Positions 1 through 7,186 of a stretch of 12,844 bases of DNA are shown here, in pieces (within the stretch, counting starts at the first letter, position 1; each line of letters starts with the position of its first letter). The DNA is from Dinghuibacter sp964544695 (GTDB taxonomy: Bacteria > Bacteroidota > Bacteroidia > Chitinophagales > Chitinophagaceae). A program made the position numbers and the translations under genes. A model generated the notes under the pieces. That model did no database searches. It saw only the letters and a program-made list of their open reading frames with translations, and was not told where the DNA came from. Location of the stretch: contig CAZJDB010000012.1 of the NCBI GenBank assembly GCA_964544695.1, positions 1-12,844 of the forward strand, written 5' to 3'.

Positions 1-1002
1 ACAGACCTTCCAACGCGTCTTGGGGCATTCGTCCCCCCCGATGTGGATGTATTTGGATGGGAAAAGGGCCATCACTTCGTCCAGGACGTTTTCCAGGAAG
101 GTGAAGACCGAATCATTCCCCGCGCAGTATACGTCATCGAATACTCCCCAATGCGTACCCACCTCATAAGGGCCACCTGTACAACCTAAATAGGGATAGG
201 CCGCCAAAGCAGCCAGCGAGTGTCCCGGCATCTCGATTTCAGGGATGACCGTTATGTGGCGCTCGGCCGCATAGGCCACGATATCCCGAACCTCATCCTG
301 GGTATAGAATCCCCCGTAAGGTGTGCCGTCGCCTTTATATGGATCCAGATTCTTATCCAACTCGGTTTCCTTCCGCATGGATCCCACGGATGTCAGTAAA
401 GGATAGCGCTTGATCTCGATACGCCAGCCCTGGTCCTCGGTCAGGTGCCAGTGGAAGGTATTGTATTTGTAATGCGCCATGAGGTCGAGGTACTTCTTGA
501 TGAAAGCGGGGGGAAAGAAGTGCCGTCCCACGTCCAGGTGAAGCCCCCGGTAAGCAAAGCGCGGAAAATCCTTGATATCCACGCAGGGCACGGGCAAGGC
601 GGTGACAGAAGTTCCGCTGTCCAACACCGGGAGCATTTGGATCAGGCTTTGTAACCCATAAAAAATGCCGGAAGATGAATTAGCCGTCAGCCGGATTCCC
701 TTAGCCGTAACCTCCAGGTGGTATGCCTCCGCACCGCCCGCTACCTTGCCGATGCTCACCACGATAGACCCCGAAGAAGCTAACGGAAGTTTGAACCCGT
801 AAAACTGTTGAAGGTAGTCATTGAAATAAGCCACTTCTTCCCGAAGCCCTTCATCCTTTAAAACAATTGAAGAAGACGCGCCAATCATAAAATCTCCCGA
901 CCCATCCACAACGGAAACCGGCTCCGGTACGATATTTTCCCTGTGTTGGGCGCACAGGCGCGCAGAAATAACCAGAGACACGAACAGCAGGAATTTATGC
1001 AT
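1..1002 (-). CDS. GH20 beta-N-acetylhexosaminidase, secreted (partial, C-terminus missing)
   Basis: Glycoside hydrolase family 20 enzyme, expected to remove terminal N-acetylglucosamine or N-acetylgalactosamine from chitin oligomers or glycoconjugates by substrate-assisted catalysis. The 334 visible residues begin with a signal peptide (hydrophobic 3-15, likely cut near LCAQ at 16-19). An N-terminal GH20b-like alpha/beta domain follows (about 25-140). The TIM barrel opens at about 149 with FAYRGLHLDVGRHF, then NTFHWHLTEDQGW (181-193), PEIEMPGH (264-271) and HIGGDE with the catalytic pair Asp324-Glu325. The gene runs off the window at base 1, so the second half of the barrel is not seen. The ATG at 1002 gives a proper signal peptide and lies 6 bases after the stop of the upstream hydrolase, so the two are probably cotranscribed. 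The family is clear; exact substrate is not. Confidence 0.95.
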   Translation of the reverse strand, partial: MHKFLLFVSLVISARLCAQHRENIVPEPVSVVDGSGDFMIGASSSIVLKDEGLREEVAYFNDYLQQFYGFKLPLASSGSIVVSIGKVAGGAEAYHLEVTAKGIRLTANSSSGIFYGLQSLIQMLPVLDSGTSVTALPVPCVDIKDFPRFAYRGLHLDVGRHFFPPAFIKKYLDLMAHYKYNTFHWHLTEDQGWRIEIKRYPLLTSVGSMRKETELDKNLDPYKGDGTPYGGFYTQDEVRDIVAYAAERHITVIPEIEMPGHSLAALAAYPYLGCTGGPYEVGTHWGVFDDVYCAGNDSVFTFLENVLDEVMALFPSKYIHIGGDECPKTRWKVC

Positions 1003-1008
1003 ACTAAG

Positions 1009-2871
1009 TTATTTAATCACAGGCAAAATAATTTTAGAAGTGCCATATATCCGGATGGTAGATTTCACAAAGTCGCTATCCTTGGCATGATAAATATCCA
1101 CGAATTGCTGGGGATTGCGGTCCACCAGGGGGAACCAGGAGCTTTGGACCTGGATCATGATGCGGTGCCCGGCCTTGAACGTATGCGCCACATCAGGCAA
1201 AGTATAGCGTACCTCGGACAACTGACCCGGCACGAATGCCACGGGCGAAGCAAAGCTCTGACGGAACCGCCCCCGCATCACTTCCCCGCGAACGAGCATT
1301 TCGTATCCCCCCATGGGATAAGGTTTTCCATTTCCGATAAAAGAAGAAGGATAGGAGAAGTTATCCGGAAATACGTCAATAATTTTTACGATGAAATCAG
1401 CGTCGGTAGTGGAAATGCTGGTCTCCAGATCGGCCACGATCGGGCCGCCCAGGGTTACATCCGATGTCAGGGGTTCGGTTTCGAACACCAATACGTCGGG
1501 ACGACGCGAAGCAAAGCGCTGGTCATCCGTCATGTACTCGCGAGTGCGTTGGAAATGCACGGCTTCCGTATACGGAACGGGTTTGGCAGGATCGCTGACG
1601 TATTCGCTAAAACCACCAGAGCCCGCAGGCGCGGTCCAGGATAGGCCACCGCCAGGCTGCAAATAGACAGGCGTCGGTGTCTCGTTCGCAGGAGGCCAGG
1701 AAGGCAGGCTGTGCCACTGGTTTTCCCCCGTGAAGAAGACATACGCCCTTGCCAGTGTATCTACGCTCCCTTTGCCATTCAAATAATATTGGAAAAAGGG
1801 AAATTCGATGTTCTTCTCATAAAACTCGGCGGTATTGCTCCCAAAGCGGGCGTTACCCATGAACCAGCCGTTCCCGGAAGCCCATTCCCCATGGTACCAG
1901 GGACCGAAGACAAAACGGGCATCGGTTCCCTTACTCTGGGTGGCGATGGCCTTATAGACATTTTGCGCACCGAAACAATCCTCGGCGTCGAAAAGGCCGC
2001 CCACGACCAGCATAGCCGGTTTCACGTCCGTCAGGTATTGACGGTCGTTGCGGGCCCTCCACCAGGCATCGTAGTTGGGGTGCGCATACAAGTCCTTCCA
2101 GAAAGCCACGCTGTCCCCCATCAAATCGGCGAAGTGGGAGAGTGCGCCGGTCTTTAAGTATATATCGTAATTATCGTCGCTATCAAAATGAAAACCGCGG
2201 GGCCGCGTCGTCGTGGGTTTGGGCCGTGGCAGCCCAAATGAAGTATAAAACGAAAACCCGTCCATGATGAACAGTGCCCCGTTGTGGTGGAAGTCATCTC
2301 CCTGGAACCAGTCGGTGACAGGTGCCTGGGGGCTGACAGCCTTAAGGGCCGGGTGCCCGCTCAGGGAGGTCATGGTAGCGTAAAACCCGGGGTAGGAGAT
2401 ACCGAAATCACCCACGCGGCCATTATTACCGGGTACGTTTTTCACCAGCCAGTCCACAGCATCATACGTATCACTGGCCTCATCCGTCTGAGTACCCGTC
2501 TTATGCGGGTTGAAAGGTCGGATATCCACGAAATCGCCTTCGCTCATCCAGCAGCCCCGTACGTCCTGGTAAGCCATAATGTAACCCTCGTGCAGGTATT
2601 GCATCAGGTAACTGCGGTAAAGGCGACCGCTGAATTTCTCCCCGTAAGGCGCACACGAATAGGGCGTGCGCGTCATCAGGATGGGATGCTTGGTGGAGCT
2701 GTCCTTGGGCATATAAATAGCCGTGAACAGTTTAATGCCGTCCCGCATGGGGACCATTTTTTCGATCTTGACATAGTTGTCGGCGACCCAGGCTGAATCA
2801 GCATGGTAATCGGGCATCTGTGCCCGCAGACCAAGCGGCATCAGCCCCCATAAAAGGAATAAGTATCTCAT
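1009..2871 (-). CDS. Secreted CocE/NonD (S15) hydrolase, alpha-amino acid ester hydrolase-like
   Basis: Alpha/beta hydrolase of the X-Pro dipeptidyl-peptidase S15/CocE family, 620 residues. A signal peptide (1-18, ending LRAQ) suggests export. The nucleophile is Ser159 in GISYPG, with Tyr160 and Tyr71 (RTPYS) placed as oxyanion-hole residues. The acid is Asp295 and the base His327 (GPWYHGEW). The motif DAED at 295-298 and GDD at 191-193 match the carboxylate cluster that binds the substrate amino group in alpha-amino acid ester hydrolases, the enzymes known for hydrolysing and making beta-lactam antibiotics. The jelly-roll C-terminal domain (about 390-615) is the expected one. Native substrate is unknown; a peptidase or acylase role is possible. 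It is first in a unit with the GH20 gene 6 bases downstream. Family call is strong; the ester-hydrolase subtype is inferred from motifs. Confidence 0.93.
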   Translation of the reverse strand: MRYLFLLWGLMPLGLRAQMPDYHADSAWVADNYVKIEKMVPMRDGIKLFTAIYMPKDSSTKHPILMTRTPYSCAPYGEKFSGRLYRSYLMQYLHEGYIMAYQDVRGCWMSEGDFVDIRPFNPHKTGTQTDEASDTYDAVDWLVKNVPGNNGRVGDFGISYPGFYATMTSLSGHPALKAVSPQAPVTDWFQGDDFHHNGALFIMDGFSFYTSFGLPRPKPTTTRPRGFHFDSDDNYDIYLKTGALSHFADLMGDSVAFWKDLYAHPNYDAWWRARNDRQYLTDVKPAMLVVGGLFDAEDCFGAQNVYKAIATQSKGTDARFVFGPWYHGEWASGNGWFMGNARFGSNTAEFYEKNIEFPFFQYYLNGKGSVDTLARAYVFFTGENQWHSLPSWPPANETPTPVYLQPGGGLSWTAPAGSGGFSEYVSDPAKPVPYTEAVHFQRTREYMTDDQRFASRRPDVLVFETEPLTSDVTLGGPIVADLETSISTTDADFIVKIIDVFPDNFSYPSSFIGNGKPYPMGGYEMLVRGEVMRGRFRQSFASPVAFVPGQLSEVRYTLPDVAHTFKAGHRIMIQVQSSWFPLVDRNPQQFVDIYHAKDSDFVKSTIRIYGTSKIILPVIK

Positions 2872-2890
2872 GTCGTTGAATTGAGGAAAT

Positions 2891-2898
2891 CAAATGTA
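2891..2898 (-). promoter_or_regulatory. Candidate -7 element for the S15 hydrolase / GH20 unit
   Basis: On the minus strand this reads TACATTTG, a full match to the Bacteroidota -7 consensus TAnnTTTG. It would start transcription about 15 bases before the hydrolase ATG at 2871. No TTG at the expected -33 distance is seen, so the call rests on the -7 element alone. The 87-base gap holding it (2872-2958) shows no convincing terminator for the gene upstream. Confidence 0.5.
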
Positions 2899-2958
2899 AG
2901 GGAAAGCGGCAATCCTCAGGTCCCTGCACCCCGTTTTTGTGCGAACGGTACGAGGGTG

Positions 2959-3498
2959 TTACCATTCAAACGTATGTACGACCTCCCAACGGGCGCCTTC
3001 GAGTTGCAAAAGCGAATACTGCACCGTTTGAAATGATGCCTCATACGGCAGGTTCTCGAAATGTTCCCAGGCCGCGGGGAAGTCGGCCTCCGGCAGGTCC
3101 CTTTGTGCAATGGTCACGTGCGCATGGAAAGCGCGGGTTTCCTGACGTATGCCCAGGTCGGGGTGTTGAACCAGGTGTTCTTCCAGGTCGGTCTTGAGCA
3201 GGGAAAGCCCTTCATTGGGCGCCACCTGGACGAAAATGACCCCCGTCCCGAAATGGTCGAAACCCCCCAGGTGGAGATTCAATGAAGGTTCGGAAAAGCT
3301 AAAAGCTGTCAGGGTCTCCACCAAATCCTCTTCAAGCCGCTTTTCCATCAGAAAGGGAGGGATCAGCGTGATGTGCGCGGGCGACTTGAGGGCGACCTTG
3401 CAACCGAAATGCTCGCGCATCCAGTGCTTATGCGCCAGCACCGCCTCGTTGATTGGCGGAGGGCAAATGAGCGCAATGTAATAAAGCTGTTTGGACAT
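2959..3498 (-). CDS. 2H phosphoesterase / 2'-5' RNA ligase family protein (LigT/CPDase-like)
   Basis: A 179-residue protein of the 2H phosphoesterase superfamily, whose members open 2',3'-cyclic phosphates on RNA or nucleotides or act as 2'-5' RNA ligases. Both signature motifs are present: H42-I-T44 (SPAHITLIPPF) and H127-V-T129 (FHAHVTIAQR), spaced as in the bilobal fold. The frame is open further upstream, to 3789, but that part lies inside pyk and does not look like protein of this family. The ATG at 3498 (MSKQLYYIALICPPP) gives the normal N-terminus and length. It starts 23 bases after the pyk stop on the same strand, so it is probably the last gene of the pfkA-pyk unit. Substrate cannot be read from the sequence. 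Confidence 0.88.
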   Translation of the reverse strand: MSKQLYYIALICPPPINEAVLAHKHWMREHFGCKVALKSPAHITLIPPFLMEKRLEEDLVETLTAFSFSEPSLNLHLGGFDHFGTGVIFVQVAPNEGLSLLKTDLEEHLVQHPDLGIRQETRAFHAHVTIAQRDLPEADFPAAWEHFENLPYEASFQTVQYSLLQLEGARWEVVHTFEW

Positions 3499-3521
3499 GA
3501 ATGATTTTTGCGCCTTCGGCG

Positions 3522-5015
3522 CTAGGAGACTTTGGTGATCTTCAGCACGTTCGTCGGCACGTGCTGATCCACCGGCGTGCTCCCGGTATTGACCACTACA
3601 TCCCCGCTGTTGATAAATCCTCTTTCCTTCAAAATGTCGATTTCGTCGGTGATGATATGATCCAGGCTCTCTTCCTCGGCATAATAAAAAGCGCGCACGC
3701 CCCAGCTCAGGCTGAGCTGGTTCACCAGCGTTTGCTTCTTGGTGAATATGTATAGGGGAGACTTGGGCCGGTAGCTGGATAAGGTCCATGCCGTGTACCC
3801 GCTTTGGGTCTGGCCGATGATGGCATCTGCACGGACGTCATGTGCCATCTTGCAGGCATTGTAGCAAACGGCGTCGCTCAGGAAGGAAGGGGAATGGGGT
3901 TGGGGCTTCAGGTCTTCTTCCCGGTTGTACCGGAATTCGGTGCGTTCCACTTCCAGGATGATCTTCTTCATGGTCTCCACGACCAGGGCGGGATGATGCC
4001 CCATGGCCGTCTCCCCGCTGAGCATCACCGCATCGGTCCCTTCCAGCACCGCATTGGCCACGTCGGTGATCTCGCTGCGGTTGGGCTTGACCCGGTCCAT
4101 CATGGACTCCATCATTTGCGTGGCCACGATAACCGGCTTGGCCCGGTGTATGCATTTGCGGATGATGTCCCTTTGGGCCATCGGTACCTTTTCCACCGGC
4201 AGCTCCACGCCCAGGTCACCCCTGGCCACCATGATGCCATCCGATTCCAGGATGATATTACGCAGGTCGTCCATGGCCGAAGGCATTTCAATCTTCGCCA
4301 TGATCTTGATGGAGCTGTTCTTTTCGTTGACGCGCTTGCGCAGGTCGATCATATCTTCCGCCTTGCGGACAAAGGACAGGGCGACCCAGTCCAGTTTCTG
4401 GTCGATGATGAAAGCCAGGTCGTCAATATCTTTCGGCGTCATGGCCGGAAGCGAAATGACGGTATCGGGCAGGTTGACTCCTTTTTTGGGAAGGAGTGTA
4501 CCCCCATACGTCACTTCCACCTTCACGTCTCCGTTGTCCAAAATGTCGGTAACCACCACTTCCAGCTTCCCGTCGTCTATGAGTATTTTTTCCCCTTTCT
4601 TCACATCATTGTGGAGATCGGGGTAGGAAATGTATATCTTGTCTTTCGTGCCCAGTACCTTTTCTTTGGACGTGAAAGTGAGGGTGTCCCCGGGATTGAT
4701 GACCAGGGAGCCGCCCTGCAGGTCACCCACGCGGAGCTTCGGCCCCTGGAGGTCCCCCAGGATGGCGATGTTGTAGGGTTCCGTCTTGTTGATTTTCCGG
4801 ATGTGTTCGATGATTTTTCCCTTGTCCGCCTGATCCCCGTGGGAGAAATTCAGACGGAAAACGTTGACGCCGGTTTTCACCAGTTCCAGCAGTTGTTCAT
4901 ATTGCTCGCAGGCAGGACCCACCGTGGCAACAATCTTCGTTTTGTGGAAAGTGTGTTCTATGCCCGCTTGTTTGTCCAGTTCTTTGTGCAGGTACTTGGA
5001 AACATTTTTTGACAT
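3522..5015 (-). CDS. pyk: Pyruvate kinase
   Basis: Converts phosphoenolpyruvate and ADP to pyruvate and ATP, the last step of glycolysis, in the cytoplasm. The 497 residues cover all domains. The barrel starts at KTKIVATVGPA (25-35), with substrate-binding Arg54 in FRLNFSHG. The B domain spans about 95-180. The catalytic signature IMAKIEM has Lys241 and metal ligand Glu243, and ARGDLGVE has Asp267. MLSGETAMG follows, then an allosteric C domain (about 365-497). An extra 24 or so residues precede the barrel, slightly longer than the usual enzyme of about 470-480. The ATG at 5015 is 18 bases after the pfkA stop, which supports cotranscription of the two irreversible steps of glycolysis. A 402-residue reading frame on the opposite strand is a shadow. 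Confidence 0.98.
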   Translation of the reverse strand: MSKNVSKYLHKELDKQAGIEHTFHKTKIVATVGPACEQYEQLLELVKTGVNVFRLNFSHGDQADKGKIIEHIRKINKTEPYNIAILGDLQGPKLRVGDLQGGSLVINPGDTLTFTSKEKVLGTKDKIYISYPDLHNDVKKGEKILIDDGKLEVVVTDILDNGDVKVEVTYGGTLLPKKGVNLPDTVISLPAMTPKDIDDLAFIIDQKLDWVALSFVRKAEDMIDLRKRVNEKNSSIKIMAKIEMPSAMDDLRNIILESDGIMVARGDLGVELPVEKVPMAQRDIIRKCIHRAKPVIVATQMMESMMDRVKPNRSEITDVANAVLEGTDAVMLSGETAMGHHPALVVETMKKIILEVERTEFRYNREEDLKPQPHSPSFLSDAVCYNACKMAHDVRADAIIGQTQSGYTAWTLSSYRPKSPLYIFTKKQTLVNQLSLSWGVRAFYYAEEESLDHIITDEIDILKERGFINSGDVVVNTGSTPVDQHVPTNVLKITKVS

Positions 5016-5033
5016 GCTATGGATGGGTTGGGG

Positions 5034-6017
5034 TTAACTCGCAAGGATTTTCACAATCTTCAGCCACTCTTTATCGATTTTTTGTTTGGCCTTCACTGCC
5101 AAATCCAGGGGCGTGAAGTGGATCTTGTTGTTTACGATCCCGATCATGACATTGTGTCTTCCTTCGATCAGCGCTTCTACGGCTGAGTATCCGAGACGAC
5201 TGGCCACCAGCCTGTCCATGCAGGAGGGAGCGCCTCCCCTTTGAATATGTCCCAGGATACATACGCGTGTATCCATGTCCGGTAGGCGTTGACGGACCAC
5301 CTTAGCCACTTCGTTGGCCCCTCCAAACTCATCGCCCTCGGCTACGACGATCAGGTTGACGAGCTTTTTCCGCCGTTGTTTGTCTTCCAGGGAGGCGATC
5401 AGTTCGTCGATATTGGTCTTTGCCTCGGGGATGAGGATGTTTTCCGCCCCGGTAGCAATGCCGCTGTGCAACGCAATATACCCCGAATCCCGTCCCATGA
5501 CCTCGATAATAAACAAACGGTCGTGTGCATCGGCAGTATCCCGTATCTTATCGATGGCCTCCACCGCGGTATTCACCGCCGTATCGAAACCGATCGTGAA
5601 ATCGGTTCCGGCCATATCCTTGTCGATGGTGCCGGGGAGCCCTACACAGGGAATATCGAATTCGGTGGAAAACTTCTGGGCACCTTTAAACGTCCCGTCA
5701 CCTCCAATGACCACTAAACCTTCAATATTATGCTTGCGGAGGTTTTCAAATGCCTTTTTCCTGCCCTCGAATTCGAAAAATTCTTTGCAACGGGCAGATT
5801 TCAGGATGGTTCCTCCCCGTTGGATGATATTGGCTACGCTTCTGGAATGCATAGGGACGATGTCGTCGTCTATCATACCCTGATATCCCCTTGTAATGCC
5901 GAAGACTTCCAGGTTATTGTACAGTCCTGTTCTCACTACCGCCCTGATGGCGGCGTTCATTCCTGGCGAGTCTCCTCCCGAGGTTAAAACCCCGATCTTT
6001 GTCACTTTTTTATCCAT
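5034..6017 (-). CDS. pfkA: ATP-dependent 6-phosphofructokinase
   Basis: Phosphorylates fructose 6-phosphate to fructose 1,6-bisphosphate with ATP, the committed step of glycolysis. At 327 residues it has the usual bacterial length. Seen in order: the nucleotide-binding start GVLTSGGDSPGMNAAIR (9-25), GGDGT (105-109), the catalytic loop PGTIDKD (128-134) with base Asp132, MGRDSGY (174-180) and GHIQRGG (256-262). Gly at the second position after GGD, and Gly in PGTID rather than PKTID, point to ATP and not pyrophosphate as donor. Lys133 stands where most family members have Asn. First gene of the pfkA-pyk-2H phosphoesterase unit. The start at 6017 gives MDKKVTKIGVLTSGG, the normal N-terminus. 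Confidence 0.98.
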   Translation of the reverse strand: MDKKVTKIGVLTSGGDSPGMNAAIRAVVRTGLYNNLEVFGITRGYQGMIDDDIVPMHSRSVANIIQRGGTILKSARCKEFFEFEGRKKAFENLRKHNIEGLVVIGGDGTFKGAQKFSTEFDIPCVGLPGTIDKDMAGTDFTIGFDTAVNTAVEAIDKIRDTADAHDRLFIIEVMGRDSGYIALHSGIATGAENILIPEAKTNIDELIASLEDKQRRKKLVNLIVVAEGDEFGGANEVAKVVRQRLPDMDTRVCILGHIQRGGAPSCMDRLVASRLGYSAVEALIEGRHNVMIGIVNNKIHFTPLDLAVKAKQKIDKEWLKIVKILAS

Positions 6018-6036
6018 TGTTTGTGCAGATTCTGAA

Positions 6037-6065
6037 TATTTTTGCCGATCGGGCGCCCAAAAATA
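6037..6065. repeat. Inverted repeat in the pfkA / reductase divergent gap, each arm a -7-like element
   Basis: Arms TATTTTTG (6037-6044) and CAAAAATA (6058-6065) are perfect 8-base inverted copies around a 13-base GC-rich spacer, which itself contains the palindromes CGATCG and part of GGGCGCCC. Each arm matches the Bacteroidota -7 consensus on its own strand, so the site could hold back-to-back promoters for pfkA (minus) and the reductase (plus), or bind a dimeric regulator. On the plus strand a TTG at 6017-6019 lies 17 bases before the left arm. The repeat is visible directly; its role is inference, and AT-rich arms of this length can arise by chance. Nothing else is seen in the 102-base gap 6018-6119. 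Confidence 0.4.
6058..6065 (-). promoter_or_regulatory. Candidate -7 element of the pfkA unit
   Basis: On the minus strand this reads TATTTTTG, a full match to TAnnTTTG, and would give a leader of roughly 35 bases before the pfkA ATG. No TTG lies 17-23 bases upstream, so there is no clear -33 element. It is one arm of the inverted repeat at 6037-6065. Confidence 0.4.
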
Positions 6066-6119
6066 AGGATTTGCCCGTTAAGAACTATGTCATGCAAACT
6101 AATTTTAATAGGTCTTTGA

Positions 6120-6953
6120 ATGACGTTACTCACCGGTGCTGAAGGTCTCCTCGGCCAACACCTCATACACTACCCCGAAATCATTCCCACCACCCGTGCC
6201 ACCATGGACATCACCGATCCTCTCGCAGTGGCCGACGTGTTCGCTCGCACAAAACCTTCCGCTATCATCCACGCCGCTGCCATGACACAGGTCGATCCTT
6301 GCGAACTGGATCCCGCATCCTGCCGACGCGTCAACATCGAAGCCACCGAACGCCTCGCCCAACACGCCGCGCGTATCGGCGCACGCTTTATCTTCCTATC
6401 CACCGACTTTATCTTCGACGGCCTTGCCGGCCCCTATCGTGAAGACGACACCCCCAATCCCCTCAGCGTCTACGGACGCAGCAAATGGGAAGCTGAAGAA
6501 TGCGTGCGCGCTGTCCCCAACCTTGATTGGACCATCGTCCGCACCGTCCTCGTCTACGGCCCTGTTTTCCGCGGCACACGCAGCAACATCATCTCCTGGG
6601 TCCGCTCCAGCCTCGAGGCCGGCAAACCCATTCAGGTCGTTTCCGATCAATGGCGAACGCCCACGTACGTCGGTGATCTCGCGCGCGGCATCCATGCGAT
6701 CATCACCCGCGGCGCAACTGGCATCTATCACATCTCCGGCCGCGATTTCCTCACCCCCTATGATATGGCAATTCGCACTGCGCGCTTACTCTCTCTCGAC
6801 GAGTCCCTCATCTCCAAAGTAGACGCCTCCACCTTCACCCAACCCGGCCGCCGTCCCGCGCGGACAGGCTTCGTCATCGACAAAGCTATCCGCGATCTCG
6901 ACTACAATCCCATTTCATTTGAGGAAGGTATTTTACTGACACTTGGTAAGTAA
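6120..6953 (+). CDS. RmlD-like NAD(P)-dependent sugar-nucleotide reductase (extended SDR)
   Basis: A 277-residue extended short-chain dehydrogenase of the dTDP-4-dehydrorhamnose reductase (RmlD) type. The Rossmann motif G6-x2-G9-x2-G12 sits at the very N-terminus. The protein then shows IIHAAAMTQVDPCE (49-62), FIFLSTDFIFDG (90-101), the catalytic pair Y118-x3-K122, and the substrate-side motif DQWRTPTYVGDLA (176-188). The start is fixed because the codon just before the ATG is a TGA in the same frame. No rmlA, rmlB or rmlC lies beside it, so a role in dTDP-rhamnose synthesis is not supported by context. It may act on another nucleotide sugar. It is transcribed divergently from pfkA, stands alone, and is GC-rich (a hand count of bases 6421-6480 gives 39 of 60) unlike the genes just after it. 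Confidence 0.85.
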   Translation: MTLLTGAEGLLGQHLIHYPEIIPTTRATMDITDPLAVADVFARTKPSAIIHAAAMTQVDPCELDPASCRRVNIEATERLAQHAARIGARFIFLSTDFIFDGLAGPYREDDTPNPLSVYGRSKWEAEECVRAVPNLDWTIVRTVLVYGPVFRGTRSNIISWVRSSLEAGKPIQVVSDQWRTPTYVGDLARGIHAIITRGATGIYHISGRDFLTPYDMAIRTARLLSLDESLISKVDASTFTQPGRRPARTGFVIDKAIRDLDYNPISFEEGILLTLGK

Positions 6954-6971
6954 AATATACATGCATGCGTG

Positions 6972-7002
6972 TTGGTAGTTCTATCAATGGCTATTAATTT
7001 TA
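6972..7002 (+). promoter_or_regulatory. Candidate promoter of the small-protein / ART-like pair
   Basis: TTG at 6972-6974, then 20 bases, then TAATTTTA at 6995-7002 (5 of 6 fixed positions of TAnnTTTG). Spacing matches the Bacteroidota -33/-7 arrangement. Transcription would start near 7008, about 20 bases before the ATG at 7028. The 74-base gap 6954-7027 is AT-rich and shows no terminator for the reductase gene. Confidence 0.45.
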
Positions 7003-7027
7003 TACCATCAATTAAAACCATTTATTT

Positions 7028-7183
7028 ATGACCCAAGCACAAATTCAAAGACAGATCGAGGTGATTCATGAGGCTACCGCAGAGGCACTGAAATCCCCGG
7101 AATCAACGAGGCAATTTCTTATTGAAGTTGGGCTTATCAAGGATAAGCCCCAAAAAAAGAATAACCAAAAAAATAAAAAATGA
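7028..7183 (+). CDS. Small 51-residue protein, possible partner/antitoxin of the ART-like protein
   Basis: Short open frame starting MTQAQIQRQIEVIHEAT and ending in a Lys/Asn/Gln-rich tail. Residues 1-37 look helical, with the pattern EALKSPESTRQFLIEVGLIKDK that resembles small Bacteroidota proteins of unknown function seen upstream of effector-like genes (from memory, not searched). It has no signal peptide or membrane segment. The next gene begins 3 bases after the TGA and in the same frame, so the two are almost certainly coupled, and the A-rich end of this gene (7151-7180) may serve as the translation-initiation region of the second. A -1 slip at the in-phase heptamer AAAAAAG (7153-7159) would meet a stop at once. 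Base composition is AT-rich like its partner. Role as antitoxin or immunity protein is inferred from gene order and size only. Confidence 0.6.
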   Translation: MTQAQIQRQIEVIHEATAEALKSPESTRQFLIEVGLIKDKPQKKNNQKNKK

Positions 7184-7186
7184 GTT

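Noticed and set aside
3510..3522. 5-base-stem hairpin GCGCC-TTC-GGCGC between pyk and the 2H gene, considered as a terminator
   Set aside because: In the direction of transcription it is followed by A residues, not T, and the stem is short; at most it is a minor RNA structure within the operon.
3499..3789. Upstream extension of the 2H phosphoesterase frame to an ATG at 3789
   Set aside because: The extra 97 residues lie inside pyk in another frame and look like random translation; the ATG at 3498 gives the family's normal N-terminus.
3804..5012. 402-residue open frame on the plus strand opposite pyk
   Set aside because: It mirrors pyk codon by codon, is rich in His/Gly/Asp/Val in the way an antisense of a GC-rich gene is, and shows no recognisable domain. 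Pyk has all its catalytic motifs.
7153..7162. Slippery heptamer AAAAAAG as a programmed -1 frameshift joining the small gene to the ART-like gene
   Set aside because: The heptamer is in the right phase, but the -1 frame stops within two codons (GAA TAA) and the two genes already share a frame, so a slip would not fuse them.
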